Shown here piece after piece: positions 36,960-45,479 of a stretch of DNA of 64,000 nucleotides (its first letter is position 1; every line of letters starts with the position of its first letter). The stretch lies in NCBI GenBank assembly GCA_016713035.1, contig JADJPW010000009.1:248001-312000 (forward strand), given 5' to 3'. This stretch comes from Verrucomicrobiaceae bacterium. Its GTDB lineage: Bacteria; Verrucomicrobiota; Verrucomicrobiia; Verrucomicrobiales; Verrucomicrobiaceae. The notes beneath the pieces were generated by a model. The model was not told the origin of the DNA and ran no database searches. It was given only the letters and a program-made list of their open reading frames with translations. A program made the position numbers and the translations under genes.

Positions 36960-37607
36960 TCACTCGGCCCAATAAGTGATCTCCGCTCGGTTCATGTCTT
37001 TGCCAACACGGACACTGGCACCGTGTGCGTTTTGCGTTCCTACTTCCTTCACCCAAGAGAATACCTGCTCATCATTTTCTATGTGGGGTGTGCCCATGCT
37101 CGTGAGCACTTGCTGTAGGACTCCTGGCGGAAACTCGACCTTCATCGTAGCTCTATAATCCGTCCAAGCTTCGGATTTAAATTCCAGAGCCGTGAAAACC
37201 AACGGGGCCTTGTTTTGGAATGCTAGCGACATCACCTGATAAGGAATACCAAAGAAGCGACTCTTGTTCCAAAGCATGTAAAAGCCCGTCATGAGGCTGA
37301 TGGCAGCCAAAACCCAATTGCGTAACGCTGGCCGATAGCGAAATCGAAAACGAGTGATCAGCCACGAAGCGATGCCCATGGCGAACAACTGAGTGAAAGC
37401 GCTCATCACTGTGCAGAAAACCACTACTACCCCATCTTCGCAGACATACGAGGTCACGCCCGCCATCACCCAGGCAAGAAAAAACCAAAACCACGTACCT
37501 GTCAGCCAGCGCTGTAGATTCGCGCAGATGAGAAGGCGCCTGCCACACTCAAAAGCAATGAGCATGGCTAACCCACTAACGATGACGATGTAAATGCCGG
37601 GCATCAT
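36960..37607 (-). CDS. Membrane protein of unknown function with four helices
   Basis: The 215-residue protein has four predicted membrane segments (about residues 5-22, 38-58, 62-83 and 95-112), followed by a soluble C-terminal part of about 100 residues. No family motif is recognised. It is upstream of prephenate dehydratase on the same strand, 60 bp apart, but a functional link is doubtful. The start is ATG 37607; ATG 37604 is equally possible. Confidence 0.55.
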   Translation of the reverse strand: MMPGIYIVIVSGLAMLIAFECGRRLLICANLQRWLTGTWFWFFLAWVMAGVTSYVCEDGVVVVFCTVMSAFTQLFAMGIASWLITRFRFRYRPALRNWVLAAISLMTGFYMLWNKSRFFGIPYQVMSLAFQNKAPLVFTALEFKSEAWTDYRATMKVEFPPGVLQQVLTSMGTPHIENDEQVFSWVKEVGTQNAHGASVRVGKDMNRAEITYWAE

Positions 37608-38039
37608 TTAAAACTCCCTTCTCCATCCACTTCCTCATTACTTTGAACTTGGCTACTTATTGGCAGGAAAACTCATGTGCAACTGCGCCTATGCTGGGAC
37701 GGCGACGCCGGATGGTCAAGGATGCAGGCACCGACTCGCAGGTTACTTACCCATTCGGTAATGCTCCTTCTCTTTGGCAAAAATATCGAAAACTTAACCT
37801 GTGAGGGCACTTGCATGCATGACTTCAATTTCACAGCGGCAATAGGGAATCAAAGCTTGAAGATGAAACATTTTGTGGAGACAAAATGTCGTGGCTCCAT
37901 TTTTTCTTATTCCGGGTCGATGCATCTTAGGCCGCCATCGTAGTCCTACATCTTTCTGACTATGCCGAACCTTTTTGGAACAAGTATAACAGTATGCTTA
38001 CTCGCGTGCCTGCAAGTATCCTGCTTCTTTAGGTCTGCT
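37608..38039. other. Intergenic region with one hairpin, no gene seen
   Basis: No supported gene. The region holds the start regions of two divergent genes. At 37868-37889 a perfect 9-base inverted repeat (ACATTTTGT/ACAAAATGT, loop GGAG) occurs, overlapping a second possible stem GGAG/CTCC followed by a T-rich run at 37900-37906. Confidence 0.55.
37868..37889. repeat. 9-bp inverted repeat upstream of the PEP-CTERM gene
   Basis: ACATTTTGT, loop GGAG, ACAAAATGT, perfectly paired. It lies about 150 bp before the PEP-CTERM start. It could be an operator or a terminator; the T-rich sequence after it slightly favours a terminator. Confidence 0.6.
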
Positions 38040-38777
38040 ATGAAGATGCTCCTATCCACGCTGATCTTTTTTCTTCCTGCAGCCTCTGCCTTGGCCCAAA
38101 TTCAAAATGGCTCTTTTGAGCAGGGGACCTCGTTTGTAGAAGATTTTTTCCTCTTTCCAGAGACCTCGGATAGCTCAGCTCCAGATTACTGGGGTCGTTC
38201 TGCGGGGAGCACTAGGTGGGTAAAAGAAAAAACGTATTACAATACCCCTCTGCCTGAAGTCGGTAATCCAGGAGGGTTGCCGACGCCCTGGGATGTTCCC
38301 CACTTTATTGCGGGTGAGTTTTCTCCGACTACCTCAGGCTATTTGTGGCAAGACTTGGCTTTAAATGGGACTTACCAATTGGATTTCAGCTTTGCTTCGG
38401 GAGGATTATACAATCGCCTTAGCGGGAGTGTGACAGGTAATATAGCCCCAGGCGGCTGGAGTGTGCAGTTGACGGACTTGTCCACCATGAGTTCACAAAG
38501 CTATGGGTCATTCACCACAAACGCATCTGGCCTGTTTCCCATGGTCCCGGATCAGTTCTGGAGCAAGGGCAGCACTCAGATCAGCAGCTTTGGGGGAAGC
38601 GGAAACTATCGACTAACCTTCTCGGCTATTGGCCAGAATAACGAGTCAGATCGTGGTTATGCCTTCATAGACGGCGTTTCTTTAGCTATCGTGCCAGAGC
38701 CTGCGTCAGGACTGCTGGCCATGTTCAGCTCATTTTTCCTCCTGAATAGCCGCAGAAGGGGAAGTAAGTCCCCATAG
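38040..38777 (+). CDS. PEP-CTERM sorted exopolysaccharide-associated protein
   Basis: The 245-residue protein has a signal peptide (MKMLLSTLIFFLPAASALA). The body is Ser/Gly/Thr-rich and beta-structured (IQNGSFEQG at the mature N-terminus), and the C-terminus has the sorting signal VPEPASG, hydrophobic LLAMFSSFFLL, then basic RRRG. This signal is processed by an exosortase (not seen here) and the protein is displayed at the surface, usually with exopolysaccharide. Base composition is more AT-rich than the neighbours. ATG 38040 fits the signal peptide better than 37962. Confidence 0.85.
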   Translation: MKMLLSTLIFFLPAASALAQIQNGSFEQGTSFVEDFFLFPETSDSSAPDYWGRSAGSTRWVKEKTYYNTPLPEVGNPGGLPTPWDVPHFIAGEFSPTTSGYLWQDLALNGTYQLDFSFASGGLYNRLSGSVTGNIAPGGWSVQLTDLSTMSSQSYGSFTTNASGLFPMVPDQFWSKGSTQISSFGGSGNYRLTFSAIGQNNESDRGYAFIDGVSLAIVPEPASGLLAMFSSFFLLNSRRRGSKSP

Positions 38778-38964
38778 CTTGGACCGGGTGCAAATGAGCG
38801 AGATGGCCTTCAGTCAGCTTAAGCTCTCTTCCAAAAACGCTTTCTCAAAGCCAGCACTTCGCTGTGAACGAAGATTTTGGCTTGGTAGGCTGCTGGGAGC
38901 TCGGGTTCGGAGTCATTGCTCTGGCGAGCTAGGAGTAGGGGGCAATGCGGTTCGGACAAATGCG

Positions 38965-39645
38965 TCAACGCACCGTGCCTGCGAGGTCTTGGAGGCGTGC
39001 GATCTGGCCTTTGAGGAGGGCGATCTCGGCCTCGATCTTGGCCCGCCACTCGGCATCGGCGGCGGCAGCCGGGGATGGGGCGCTGATGATGGGGGTGGCG
39101 ATGGCCTCTGGCTCTACATCCCCACAATAGAGGTGCATGTACTGCGCCACGCGGCAGCCGGGACCGGCGGGGATGCATTTGATGAGTGGGCCGTCACGGT
39201 AGCCGATGAGGCTGATGAGGGTGTCCTCCACGGCTTTCATGTCCTCAAAGGTGTGGAGGCGCTCGGTGCGCTGGCGGAGCTCGCCGGCAGTCTGGGCACC
39301 ACGCAGTAGGAGCATGCAGAGCAGGGCGATTTGAGCCTTTTCGAGGTCGGGGCATTTGCCTTTGAGATTATGCCGGAATTTTTGCACGCGGGCGCCGACG
39401 ATGTTCACCTGATAGACGTAGCCGCGTGATTTCATGTTTTCGAGTGCCTGGGCGACGGTGGTGTCATCGAGCTGCATGAGGGGCTCGCGGTTGGTGGTCT
39501 GATTGCAAGCGGTGACGAGGGCATTGAGCGTCATCGGGTAGTAATCCGGGAGGGTGATCTCTTTTTCGATGAGGCAGCCGAGGACGCGGACCTCCTCGGG
39601 CGAAAGGGTGGATGGGATGGCGGTGGTGGCGGATTCTGCGGACAT
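38965..39645 (-). CDS. YceH-like DUF480 winged-helix protein
   Basis: The 226-residue protein carries the DUF480 signature: LSPEEVRVLGCLIEKEITLP, DYYPMTLNALVTACNQTTNR, and a second winged-helix module with LCMLLLRGAQTAGELRQRTE. A coiled-coil tail (AEWRAKIEAEIALLKGQIAR) ends it. Members such as E. coli YceH are DNA-binding-like but uncharacterised. ATG 39645 precedes the domain; the frame is open to 39765, overlapping the divergent lipoprotein start. Confidence 0.88.
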   Translation of the reverse strand: MSAESATTAIPSTLSPEEVRVLGCLIEKEITLPDYYPMTLNALVTACNQTTNREPLMQLDDTTVAQALENMKSRGYVYQVNIVGARVQKFRHNLKGKCPDLEKAQIALLCMLLLRGAQTAGELRQRTERLHTFEDMKAVEDTLISLIGYRDGPLIKCIPAGPGCRVAQYMHLYCGDVEPEAIATPIISAPSPAAAADAEWRAKIEAEIALLKGQIARLQDLAGTVR

Positions 39646-39763
39646 GGGGAGGGGCTGTTGAATGGGGGGCAGGAGGGGGAGTTCCTTTGAAAATGTCGCT
39701 CGGGTGCATGCTGGGTGCAAATTTTCTGAATAGAAGACCCGGTAATGAGTCTGATGTCCTGCC

Positions 39764-40474
39764 ATGAAGACGAAACTCCTCCCCCTGCTCGGCGCAGCAC
39801 TCTGCGCGGTCTCTCTCTCCTCCTGCTATGTGTATGATGATCCGCTGACCTGGGGCGGCTCGTATCCTGGCTCGTATTACAACAGCGGATACAACGGCGG
39901 TGGTTACTATGGTCGTGGTTACTGCCCGACGCCGCGTGTGGTGGTGCAGCGGAACTGTCCGCCACCTGTGGTTTATCAAAGCCGCCCGACTCCGTTTTTC
40001 CGCAGCTCTTCCTACGGACGCCCTGGATACTCGGGCTCTGGGCATCATCACGGTGGCAGCGCTCCGATGATCATGACGACACCGTCCTCGGGCCATGGTG
40101 GACACCATGGTGGTGGTGGGAGTGGTGGCGGCGGCGGTTTCCGCAGCGGTGGGGGTGGATCTAGTCATGGTCGCGGCCATGGTCACGGGGCCATGGTGCC
40201 TTCTAGCCAGCCTCAGATGATGCCGCCGATGTTCCAGGGTGGTGGTGGCGGTGGCAGTCATAGCGGCCACGGCGGAGGAGCTGGCTTAGGTGGTGGTGGC
40301 CGCCCTTCGGTAGTGACGGCTTCTGCGCCTGCTCCGATGCCGCACATGTCCGTTTCGGCACCGGTGATGGCGGCTGCTCCATCGCAGCCCTCACCACCTC
40401 CTTTCGCGGCGGTGGCGGACAGAGCAAATCATGACATGCGTGCCGCGCATCAGGGCATGCGTTTCGGCCGCTGA
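39764..40474 (+). CDS. Small Gly/His/Ser-rich lipoprotein
   Basis: The 236-residue protein begins MKTKLLPLLGAALCAVSLSSC, a clear lipobox with Cys21, followed by a Tyr/Gly-rich part and long GGGGG/HGGH low-complexity repeats. No enzyme motif. It may be a surface or matrix protein, and the His clusters could bind metal. It is divergent from YceH, with the start codon just above the YceH upstream region. Confidence 0.6.
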   Translation: MKTKLLPLLGAALCAVSLSSCYVYDDPLTWGGSYPGSYYNSGYNGGGYYGRGYCPTPRVVVQRNCPPPVVYQSRPTPFFRSSSYGRPGYSGSGHHHGGSAPMIMTTPSSGHGGHHGGGGSGGGGGFRSGGGGSSHGRGHGHGAMVPSSQPQMMPPMFQGGGGGGSHSGHGGGAGLGGGGRPSVVTASAPAPMPHMSVSAPVMAAAPSQPSPPPFAAVADRANHDMRAAHQGMRFGR

Positions 40475-40511
40475 ATCCGTTATTAAAAGCATCAACCCGG
40501 CTGGTTCCGCA

Positions 40512-40871
40512 TCATGTCAGCGACTTGAGTAAAAAGGCGGTGATGAGCGGCGCAGAGTCAGCCGGGATGCCGACCTCGGTCATGGCATCCTGCATGGTAG
40601 TGAGCCAGCGATCTCGCTCTGCCTGGCCGATGGGAAAGGGCATGTGCCGCCCGCGTAGCCGGGGATGGCCGCGCTCCTGGATGTAGGTCTGCGGGCCGCC
40701 AAAGCGGTACACGAGGAAGTCTGCGAGGCGCTTCTCACTGCCCTCCCAGTCATCCTGCGGATACATGGGGCCGATCAGGTCATCGCTGCGCATGCGGCGG
40801 TAAAAGGCGGCGACCATGGCGCGGAGTTTCTCCTCGCCGACTTGAGCATAGAGTTGGGAAATGGGGTCCAT
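40512..40871 (-). CDS. Truncated hemoglobin, group II (GlbO-like)
   Basis: The 119-residue protein shows the 2/2 globin pattern: LYAQVGEEKLRAMVAAFYRR, FLVYRFGGPQTYIQERGHPR and LRGRHMPFPI, where the His before MPF is the expected proximal heme ligand. The length is right for trHb. It would bind O2 or NO, in line with the respiratory genes nearby. ATG 40871 is chosen; the frame is open to 40916. Confidence 0.9.
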   Translation of the reverse strand: MDPISQLYAQVGEEKLRAMVAAFYRRMRSDDLIGPMYPQDDWEGSEKRLADFLVYRFGGPQTYIQERGHPRLRGRHMPFPIGQAERDRWLTTMQDAMTEVGIPADSAPLITAFLLKSLT

Positions 40872-40941
40872 GGGTGGGGCGGTACCTGCAAAGTCCCGCA
40901 GGGAGTCCCTTGGCAAGTGCCTTTGCTCGATTTTATAGCTC

Positions 40942-42399
40942 TCACTTGGCTTTTTTGGCCTTGGCTTGCTTTTTCTTCACGTAGTCGGGCCACTGGATTT
41001 TTTTGCCTTCGCTGCCGGTGAACTCCCAGGCAGGCCAGGCGGGTGATTCGGCCTGTACCTCGGCATATTTAGCCTGAAGGAGTTTTTTGAGCTCCTGGAG
41101 CTTTTCGGGGAAGATGGTGGCGAGATCGGTTTTTTCGCCCAGGTCGTCTTGGAGGTTGTAGAGCTGGAATTGATCGAGTTTGGCCTCCTTAAATTCACGC
41201 TCGCTCTGCTCGGTGATGCTGTTGCCCTTTGCCGCGGGCTCTTTGTCGAGTGTGGCGAGGATTTTCCAGTCGCCTTGGCGCATCGCCACTTTGGGGCCAC
41301 CAGAGGCACGATTGAAATGCCAGTAGAGCGGGGTGCTGCGCTGCACGGGCTTTTTTTCCAAGATCGGCAGCCAGCTAGCGCCATCGAGCTGGCGGTCCCC
41401 CGGCGCGGGGATGCCGGTAATAGCGCAGATGGTGGGTAGAAAGTCGGTGTGGCAGATGGGCTCGTCACTGGTGGTGCCAGGCTGGGTGTGGCCGGGCCAG
41501 CGCAGGATGCCAGGGACGCGGATGCCGCCTTCGTAGAGCGAGCCTTTCTTGTCCCGCAGCGGACCGGAGCTGCCGTAGGGGTGCTGTGCGGTGATGGCGG
41601 GGCCATTGTCACTGGTGAAGAGGACTAGCGTGCTGTCACGAAGCTGGGCCTCATCGAGCCTCTGCATGAGCCGGCCAAAGGCGGCGTCCATCTGTGAGAT
41701 ATTGCCGTGATGGGCCGAGTAGGCGGGGTCTGCATGCGGATAGAGTGCGGTGTACTTGGCATCGGAGGCGATTGGCTCGTGCGGCTCATGGATGCAGACG
41801 TAGAGGAAGAAGGGCTTGTCCTTGTAACGGGCATCGAGCCAGCGCAGGGCCTCATCCGCCACATGCTGCGCGGCATAGCCAGTGAGCTTTCCGACAGCGG
41901 TGCCGTTGCGCACGAAGTTATCTGGGGCCCGGTGGCTGGGGTAGGCGTTGTTCTGCGTGGAGAACCAGTGATCAAAGCCGTGATCGCTGGGCTGCGGCTG
42001 CGTGGGCTGGTTAAAGTGGCCATTGAGGTGCCATTTCCCACTGTGGCAGGTGGCATAGCCATTTTGCTGCAAAAGCCGTGCGATGGTGACCTCACTGCTG
42101 CGCAGATGCACGGGCGACTCCTCTGGGATCCAGTCCCGGATACCGACACGCGTGGGTGTGCGGCCTGTCATGAGTGCCGCGCGTGAGGGTGAGCAGTTCG
42201 CATGGCCAGCGTAGCAACTGGTGAGACGCAGCCCTTCGCGGGCAAAGCGGTCCAGATGCGGTGTACGTAAGTCTTTGGCCCCAAAACAGGCCAGATCGCC
42301 GTATCCCAGATCATCCGCCATCACGAGGAGGATGTTCGGCCGCTCGGCAGCGTGCGAAGTGAGTGAAAATAGACCCGCGAGGAGGAGTAGCGTGCGCAT
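40942..42399 (-). CDS. Secreted arylsulfatase
   Basis: The 485-residue protein has a signal peptide (MRTLLLLAGLFSLTSHA), NILLVMADDLGYGDLACFG, and the formylglycine motif CSPSRAALMTG with Cys near residue 67. GKWHLNGHF and FTSDNGPAI complete the active site. The Lys-rich C-terminus (KKKQAKAKKAK) is unusual. It would desulfate sulfated sugars. It is monocistronic and unrelated in sequence detail to the sulfatase at 21860. Confidence 0.9.
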   Translation of the reverse strand: MRTLLLLAGLFSLTSHAAERPNILLVMADDLGYGDLACFGAKDLRTPHLDRFAREGLRLTSCYAGHANCSPSRAALMTGRTPTRVGIRDWIPEESPVHLRSSEVTIARLLQQNGYATCHSGKWHLNGHFNQPTQPQPSDHGFDHWFSTQNNAYPSHRAPDNFVRNGTAVGKLTGYAAQHVADEALRWLDARYKDKPFFLYVCIHEPHEPIASDAKYTALYPHADPAYSAHHGNISQMDAAFGRLMQRLDEAQLRDSTLVLFTSDNGPAITAQHPYGSSGPLRDKKGSLYEGGIRVPGILRWPGHTQPGTTSDEPICHTDFLPTICAITGIPAPGDRQLDGASWLPILEKKPVQRSTPLYWHFNRASGGPKVAMRQGDWKILATLDKEPAAKGNSITEQSEREFKEAKLDQFQLYNLQDDLGEKTDLATIFPEKLQELKKLLQAKYAEVQAESPAWPAWEFTGSEGKKIQWPDYVKKKQAKAKKAK

Positions 42400-42465
42400 G
42401 TGGGGTGAAACGCATCCCACGCAGCCATCATACAGACTGTCGGGCGCTGCTTTGATGCGCTGTCT

Positions 42466-43404
42466 TCACACGATCACCAGCACGATCGCACTCAGCATCA
42501 TGAGCGCACCGATGAAGCGCCAGCGCATCACCCGTGCACCGAGATGCTGCTCCGCATTCATGAACCAGTGCCCCACCATCCACACCAGCGCCACACTGAG
42601 CAGCCCACGCGATGCATAGACGATGTTCGCGTTCGTGGCCTTCCCATACACCGCCAGTGTGCTGACAAAGGTGATGCTCTGCACTCCGAGCAGCACAGAG
42701 CCCCCCACCAGCCATTTCCAGGCCCGCACTGGCACCGCGCTCAATGGCGCCGTGAAGCGGAACACCAGGCCGAACGAAAGCAGCGCATTGATCCAAAAGA
42801 TGCAGGGCAACAAACGACCCGCACCCCATGCCGGGCCCCATTTTTGCACCAACACATCAAAAACCGCGAAACTCACCGCCCCGAGCCCCCCCGCTAAAAA
42901 GGTGATCAGGAGATTCTTCGGCGCTTTGCCCTCCTGCTGCTGGTTAAGGCAGGTAATGCCCAACACACTCAAAAAAGCGGCGATCCATAGCTTCATGCTC
43001 ACCGCATCGCCGATGAGGATCGGCGTCAAAAATGCCACCAAGATCACCTTGAGCCCGAAAACGGGCACCGCGACCGACACATCCCCCTTATCCAGCGCTA
43101 GGAACTGCGAAAGCTGTCCGACAAACAAGCACAGCGCGATCACCCCCGGCTGCCACAGCAACTCCCGCTGCACCGGCGGCCCACCCAGCAGCCACAGCAG
43201 CGAAAACAGGCCCGCCACGATCAGATTCGCCACAAAGGTGGTGCGCCAGACACCGACGCCGAGATCGCTGCTGCGCTTCAGCACCAGTGCCCCGAAAGCA
43301 TATAAAATAGCAGCGAGTAGTGGGTAGAGCGTGGTAGCGAGCGCGGGAGACACCCTGGCCTCTATCACGTCAGCGCCACCTCGCAAGCTCACCGCTTGCC
43401 ACAT
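42466..43404 (-). CDS. EamA/DMT-superfamily transporter
   Basis: The 312-residue protein has about ten hydrophobic segments in two repeats (starting TLYPLLAAILYAFGALVLKR), fitting the drug/metabolite exporter family. The second half has the typical ANIVYASRGLLSVALVWMVG and LGARVMRWRFIGALMMLSAI. The substrate cannot be predicted. It is divergent from the phosphofructokinase gene. The exact start is uncertain; the first membrane helix begins near residue 24. Confidence 0.8.
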   Translation of the reverse strand: MWQAVSLRGGADVIEARVSPALATTLYPLLAAILYAFGALVLKRSSDLGVGVWRTTFVANLIVAGLFSLLWLLGGPPVQRELLWQPGVIALCLFVGQLSQFLALDKGDVSVAVPVFGLKVILVAFLTPILIGDAVSMKLWIAAFLSVLGITCLNQQQEGKAPKNLLITFLAGGLGAVSFAVFDVLVQKWGPAWGAGRLLPCIFWINALLSFGLVFRFTAPLSAVPVRAWKWLVGGSVLLGVQSITFVSTLAVYGKATNANIVYASRGLLSVALVWMVGHWFMNAEQHLGARVMRWRFIGALMMLSAIVLVIV

Positions 43405-43465
43405 CTCAAGCGCTCGCTAAGGCCAAGCCCCCACCTTCCCTGTAAAACGCCCCATTTCCTCCCCC

Positions 43466-44614
43466 ATGAGTCTTCCATACCCCGAAAATGCCGTCGCTGT
43501 GCTCTTTAGCGGTGGCGACTCCCCTGGCATGAATGCCTTTCTTCGCGGCCTCGTGCGCCTCGGACTCAACCGAGAAAAAGTGGCCGTGCTCGGCGTACGC
43601 GACGGCTACCGCGGCCTCGTCCGCACCGCCCGCGCCGTCAATGGCGACGCTGAGGCCCTCATCCGCCTGAAAAAGACCATCGCCAGCCATCCCGGCCGTG
43701 CTGGTCTCATCAATGAACATCTCGACCTCATCCAGATGGACCATGCCAGCGTCAGCGGCATCATGGGCAAAGGCGGCACCATCCTCGGCTCTGCCCGCTG
43801 CCTGGAATTTCATGACAAAGAAGTCCGCGCAAAAGTCCTCCGCCTTCTCCAAGGACTCAACGTCCGCGCCCTCGTCGTCGTCGGGGGTGATGGCTCACTC
43901 ACCGGGGCAAGATTCCTCGCAGAAGAGAGTGATCTGCAAGTCATCGGCGTCCCCGCCACGATCGACAACGACCTCCAATTCACCGACATGGCGCTAGGCG
44001 TCGATACCGCCGTCAACACCCTGGTTTGGGCCGTCGATCACTTCATCGACACCGCACGCAGCCACCGCCGCGTCATGGTGCTGGAGACCATGGGGCGCGA
44101 CAGCGGGGATCTCGCCCGCATGGCCGGCCTCGCATCCGGCGCAGAAATGATCATCACCCCAGAACCAGGGCCACTGAATGCCGCCGCCATGGAAAAACTC
44201 GCGGCCAAGATCGAAGGCGCGATGACACGCGGTCGCGGTCACGCAATCGTCCTCGTCGCTGAGGGCGTCCAATTTGATCCCCCACAGAAGCGCAACCGCG
44301 CCTACGTGCTCATGGACGAATTCCAAAAATACTTCCAGCGCCCCAAAGCCCCCTTCCCCGACCTCGAAGTCCGTCCCTCCGTCCTCGGCCATCTCCAGCG
44401 TGGTGGCCATACTACCCCGCAGGACTGCATCCTCGCAGCTCGCTTTGCCGACTGCGCCTGGCGCACCATCCAAAACGCCCCCAAAACCAACGGCATCACC
44501 GCTCTGCGAAAAAACAACATCGAGATCGTCCCCTACGGCTCCCCCGACATGCCCGAGCGTGCAGCCTTCTCCCGCGAGATGGAGCAGCTCCACGATGATC
44601 TAAGCTCCTGGTAA
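43466..44614 (+). CDS. pfkA: 6-phosphofructokinase
   Basis: The 382-residue protein has the PFK motifs: FSGGDSPGMNAFLRG, VVGGDGSLTGA, PATIDNDLQ and MGRDSGDLA. The Gly after GGD and Ala instead of Lys before TIDND favour the ATP-dependent over the PPi-dependent class. It phosphorylates fructose-6-phosphate in glycolysis. It is convergent with the ATP synthase operon, with a 350-bp gap between them. Confidence 0.9.
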   Translation: MSLPYPENAVAVLFSGGDSPGMNAFLRGLVRLGLNREKVAVLGVRDGYRGLVRTARAVNGDAEALIRLKKTIASHPGRAGLINEHLDLIQMDHASVSGIMGKGGTILGSARCLEFHDKEVRAKVLRLLQGLNVRALVVVGGDGSLTGARFLAEESDLQVIGVPATIDNDLQFTDMALGVDTAVNTLVWAVDHFIDTARSHRRVMVLETMGRDSGDLARMAGLASGAEMIITPEPGPLNAAAMEKLAAKIEGAMTRGRGHAIVLVAEGVQFDPPQKRNRAYVLMDEFQKYFQRPKAPFPDLEVRPSVLGHLQRGGHTTPQDCILAARFADCAWRTIQNAPKTNGITALRKNNIEIVPYGSPDMPERAAFSREMEQLHDDLSSW

Positions 44615-44964
44615 TCCGGCTCATCCGGAAAGTGGGTGCACAGATGACGTGCTAATCATTCTGCTGGGATTGCGAGACAGACGAACCCCAGAGGAACGCG
44701 GCAGCGTCGTGGAGTGCGTGTGGCAAGCCTTGGCGCGACACCGCTGTTGCTAGCAGGAGTGCGTACTTCGACCATCAGACAGCCTTTCGATGGCATCTAT
44801 GCTTCGCGTCGTGAGATTTTGTGATTTTTTAACCGCTAATTCGACGGTTTAGATTCCCCATCTTCATCTCATGAATTCACAAATCATGATGAAGCGAAGC
44901 ATACATCACTGTCGACGATGCGAGGTGCCCTTGCATCTATGCCAGTAGGCTCGTCTTTACCCGA
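44615..44964. other. Intergenic gap between convergent pfkA and atpC with a long inverted repeat
   Basis: No gene is supported. The right half carries an imperfect inverted repeat at 44795-44906 (ATCTATGCTTCGC against GCGAAGCATACAT) with a nested AACCG/CGGTT stem near 44831. This could be a bidirectional terminator for the two convergent operons, or a small structured element. The left half shows nothing recognisable. Confidence 0.5.
44795..44906. repeat. Imperfect long inverted repeat between convergent genes
   Basis: The outer arms pair 12 of 13 bases; pairing resumes inside with GATTTTGTGA against TTCACAAATC, and the loop holds AACCG...CGGTT. Part of the arm is repeated directly near 44932 (GCATCTATGCC). 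Confidence 0.6.
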
Positions 44965-45381
44965 TCAGACCGTCTTGCGCTTACGCTTGAGGTGGAGCTG
45001 GGCGCTGGCACGCTGGATAGCGGCCATGACGGCGGCCACTTCTTCCTGCTGATCGCCGGGTTTGAGATCGGCGAGGGACTTCTGGGCGCGGGCGAGGGCC
45101 TCTTCGGCAGCTTTTTCGTCGATCTTGTCCGCGTCGATGGCCATGTCGGTCAGGATGCGGGTGACGGTGCCTGTGACTTCCACCAAACCTTCGCCAACGG
45201 CCATTTCGGTCGTTTTGCCGCCCTTGGTGATGCGCAGCTCACCAGGGAGCAGCGTGGTCACAAGGTTAGCATGCGCGGCGAGGACGCCCATTTCGCCTTC
45301 GTAACCCGGAAGCACGACGGTATCGACCTCATCGGAAAAGATGCGGGCCTCTGGGGTGACGATTTCGAGTTTAAGGGGCAT
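44965..45381 (-). CDS. atpC: F1Fo ATP synthase epsilon subunit
   Basis: The 138-residue protein shows LKLEIVTPEARIFSDEVDTV, LPGYEGEMGVLAAHANLVTT and a helical C-terminal pair, the epsilon layout. It regulates rotation in the F1 central stalk. It is last in atpBEFHAGDC, separated from atpD by 98 bases that hold a strong hairpin. Confidence 0.95.
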   Translation of the reverse strand: MPLKLEIVTPEARIFSDEVDTVVLPGYEGEMGVLAAHANLVTTLLPGELRITKGGKTTEMAVGEGLVEVTGTVTRILTDMAIDADKIDEKAAEEALARAQKSLADLKPGDQQEEVAAVMAAIQRASAQLHLKRKRKTV

Positions 45382-45395
45382 GGGCGAGGCGGGGA

Positions 45396-45466
45396 AAAGT
45401 GCTCAGTGCTTAGTGCTCAGTGAAAATCTTGTGGCTCGGGACTGAGCACTAAGAACTGAGCACTTC
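45396..45466. repeat. 26-bp inverted repeat between atpD and atpC
   Basis: Arms 45398-45421 and 45441-45464 match at 23 of 24 positions, plus two further flanking A-T pairs, around a 19-base loop. Each arm repeats AGTGCTCAGT-like words. It lies between atpD and atpC in the same transcript and could act as an attenuator, processing site or mRNA stabiliser; similar GAGAACTG words occur in the atpF-atpH spacer. Confidence 0.8.
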
Positions 45467-45479
45467 TGCACTTGTCTGA

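Noticed and set aside
37690..37760. Possible GEMM-type c-di-GMP riboswitch (GGGACGGCGACGCC region)
   Set aside because: The expected conserved loops and the second helix of the GEMM motif could not be found.
37677..37943. 88-codon open frame between divergent genes
   Set aside because: No ribosome-binding site, no family pattern, and it overlaps the inverted repeat at 37868.
44641..44790. Possible small RNA or decayed gene after pfkA
   Set aside because: No stable fold, reading frame or recognised motif could be supported.
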